NCBI RefSeq assembly: GCF_021405525.1
Contig: NZ_JAGQAG010000001.1
Coordinates: 3,410,001 to 3,474,000 of the forward strand
Length of the DNA stretch: 64,000 nucleotides
Direction: 5' to 3'
Source of the DNA: Ruegeria pomeroyi
GTDB taxonomy: Bacteria > Pseudomonadota > Alphaproteobacteria > Rhodobacterales > Rhodobacteraceae
Shown piece after piece: positions 63,076-64,000 of this stretch. Every line of letters begins with the position of its first letter. The stretch's first letter is position 1. The translations under genes were made by a program, and so were the position numbers. The notes beneath the pieces are model-generated. The model did no database searches and was not told the DNA's origin. It worked only from the letters and a program-made list of their open reading frames with translations.

Positions 63076-63095
63076 GAGCCTGAAGGATCAGGCTC
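63076..63095 (-). other. Hairpin immediately after rpsQ
   Basis: On the - strand, GAGCCTGA and TCAGGCTC pair around TCCT, directly adjoining the rpsQ stop codon. It has no T run and lies inside the operon. A role in mRNA processing or stability is more likely than termination. Confidence 0.5.
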
Positions 63096-63326
63096 TTAGG
63101 CTTCCAGAACTTCCCAGCGTTTCGTTTTCGATTTCGGCGCGCATTCGATGATGCGGACAGTGTCGCCGACCTTGAAAGCGTTCTTTTCATCGTGAGCCCG
63201 GTATTTCTTGGACTTACGGATGGTTTTCTTCAGAACCGGATGGGTGAAGCGGCGCTCCACCAGGACGGTCACGGTCTGTGCGTTGGCGTCGCTGGTCACG
63301 GTGCCTTGCAGAATACGTTTGGGCAT
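63096..63326 (-). CDS. rpsQ: 30S ribosomal protein S17
   Basis: This 76-residue protein is S17, with [20 protein letters not shown] at the start and [19 protein letters not shown] in the middle, followed by [19 protein letters not shown]. It follows rpmC by 12 bp. Confidence 0.98.
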   Translation of the reverse strand: MPKRILQGTVTSDANAQTVTVLVERRFTHPVLKKTIRKSKKYRAHDEKNAFKVGDTVRIIECAPKSKTKRWEVLEA

Positions 63327-63338
63327 CTCTCAGGCTCC

Positions 63339-63539
63339 TCAGTTCGCAGCTTCAGCGGCTTTTTCGTTCAACACGGTCTGCACACGGGCAACGTCGCGGC
63401 GGACGGTGCGGATGCGGGCCGTGCTTTCGAGCTGACCGGTGGCCTGCTGGAAGCGCAGGTTGAACGCCTCCTTCTTCAGGTTGACCAGATCTTCCCGGAG
63501 CTGATCCGGGGTCTTGTTACGCAGTTCCTGGGCGTTCAT
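63339..63539 (-). CDS. rpmC: 50S ribosomal protein L29
   Basis: This 66-residue protein is L29, with [20 protein letters not shown] at its start and [19 protein letters not shown] in the centre. It is the first ribosomal gene of the block inside the window. The rplP gene usually found directly upstream is absent; a different gene lies there. Confidence 0.97.
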   Translation of the reverse strand: MNAQELRNKTPDQLREDLVNLKKEAFNLRFQQATGQLESTARIRTVRRDVARVQTVLNEKAAEAAN

Positions 63540-63722
63540 CGCCTTTTCCTTTGCTCAAAACACCAGAGGGCCCCGTGGCCGGGTCACCCTTGACCTGGTG
63601 GATGAATGACAAACAAGCGAATCCCCCGCTGGCGCGGGGGAACGCAAGATGCCGCTCTATAGGAGAGTTGCCATGGGAGGGCAAGGGAAAGTTCGCCCGT
63701 ACACATGACCGGCGACCTGCTG
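63540..63722. other. Interval between rpmC and the cNMP-domain gene
   Basis: About 183 bp without a gene. It should hold the promoter of the rpmC-rpmD transcript. A hairpin (63623-63640) lies in its middle. No clear -35/-10 pair was assigned. Confidence 0.5.
63623..63640 (-). terminator. Hairpin downstream of the cNMP-domain gene
   Basis: CCCCCGC and GCGGGGG pair around four bases, 83 bp after the stop of the cNMP-domain gene. There is no T tract. It is a candidate transcript end before the ribosomal block. Confidence 0.4.
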
Positions 63723-64000
63723 TCAGTCGGCCGTCCCGCCAACCGACCGAACGGCGGTTTCGGCACCGGCGTTCTGATAGGCCAGCTTGGCGCGCATGTC
63801 GCGGGCAACACCCGCCTCGACGGCCGCCATGGCCGCCGGGTTGCTCTCGCGCAGGCGGTCGAGCTTGGGCCGCTCGATCCGCCAGACCCACCCCTCGTTC
63901 TGCATCACCGCCGTCGCCACCGCCAGTCCATCCCCCATCAGGGACATCTCGCCGATGAAATGGCCCTCGCCCACCAGCCGCAGCAGCCGACCTTGTCGTT
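63723..64000 (-). CDS. Cyclic nucleotide-binding domain protein, C-terminal part (runs off the window)
   Basis: The last 92 codons of a gene continue past the window edge; the frame is open to position 64000. The sequence GEGHFIGEMSLMGDGLAVAT is the phosphate-binding cassette region of a Crp-type cNMP-binding domain, although the usual arginine-serine pair (as in GEPRSA) is not conserved here, so nucleotide binding is doubtful. The C-terminal helix runs to ETAVRSVGGTAD. There is no DNA-binding domain after the cassette, so this is not a classical Crp regulator. It could be the tail of a transporter or of a stand-alone cNMP-domain protein. Confidence 0.8.
   Translation of the reverse strand, partial: RQGRLLRLVGEGHFIGEMSLMGDGLAVATAVMQNEGWVWRIERPKLDRLRESNPAAMAAVEAGVARDMRAKLAYQNAGAETAVRSVGGTAD

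Overview
The window looks like chromosomal DNA of a marine Rhodobacteraceae (Roseobacter group, Ruegeria-like). The evidence is high GC content, alphaproteobacterial gene orders, a Bzt/Aap-type amino-acid importer, a probable ethylmalonyl-CoA-pathway dehydrogenase, an ATP12 chaperone, a DUF1491 protein and RTX proteins. This placement rests on gene content and reading of the proteins, not on a database search.

Layout. Positions 36-6244 hold a complete five-gene Opp/Dpp-type ABC importer on the + strand. It is followed by a glyceraldehyde-3-phosphate dehydrogenase gene with a perfect LacI-type palindrome in its promoter region, then a ModE-like regulator and modABC with a ModE-like box. After tRNA-Val come a small winged-helix gene, a MASE1-like membrane protein and a long acyl-CoA dehydrogenase. 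A convergent multicopper oxidase is followed by era and a DUF1491 gene. Positions 16799-24000 (- strand) are the accessory centre: a vanadium-haloperoxidase-like protein fused to RTX repeats, and a 1522-residue LamG/RTX protein with a 1590-bp exact-frame tandem duplication. A non-coding stretch with a decayed transposase tail leads to tRNA-Arg.

Positions 24741-28326 (- strand) hold a histidine kinase, a mercuric-reductase-like flavoprotein and a TVP38-type membrane protein. Positions 28598-41989 (mainly + strand) are housekeeping: rpmH-rnpA-yidD, a Na/Ca antiporter, ttcA, an EAL phosphodiesterase, yidC-MOSC-engB, a PepSY protein, argB, a fatty-acid hydroxylase, a ferredoxin and a SixA-like phosphatase, with one SDR gene on the - strand. 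Positions 42038-46575 encode the BztABCD amino-acid importer. A tightly packed cluster follows on the same strand (ATP12, HAD phosphatase, RluC-type synthase, RarA, DegP/Q protease, DUF3052).

The right end is the ribosomal block read on the - strand: rpmC to rpmD, then rplO-secY-adk-rpsM-rpsK-rpoA-rplQ. It is interrupted between rpmD and rplO by two non-ribosomal genes, each interval bounded by a strong terminator, and upstream of rpmC by a cyclic-nucleotide-binding-domain gene cut by the window edge.

The most unusual content is the pair of RTX proteins that share one C-terminal module, the recent in-frame duplication in the larger one, a G-quadruplex-capable sequence in the loop of a terminator-like hairpin after rarA, and the reorganised ribosomal operon. 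No CRISPR array, rRNA operon, complete insertion sequence or prophage was seen.
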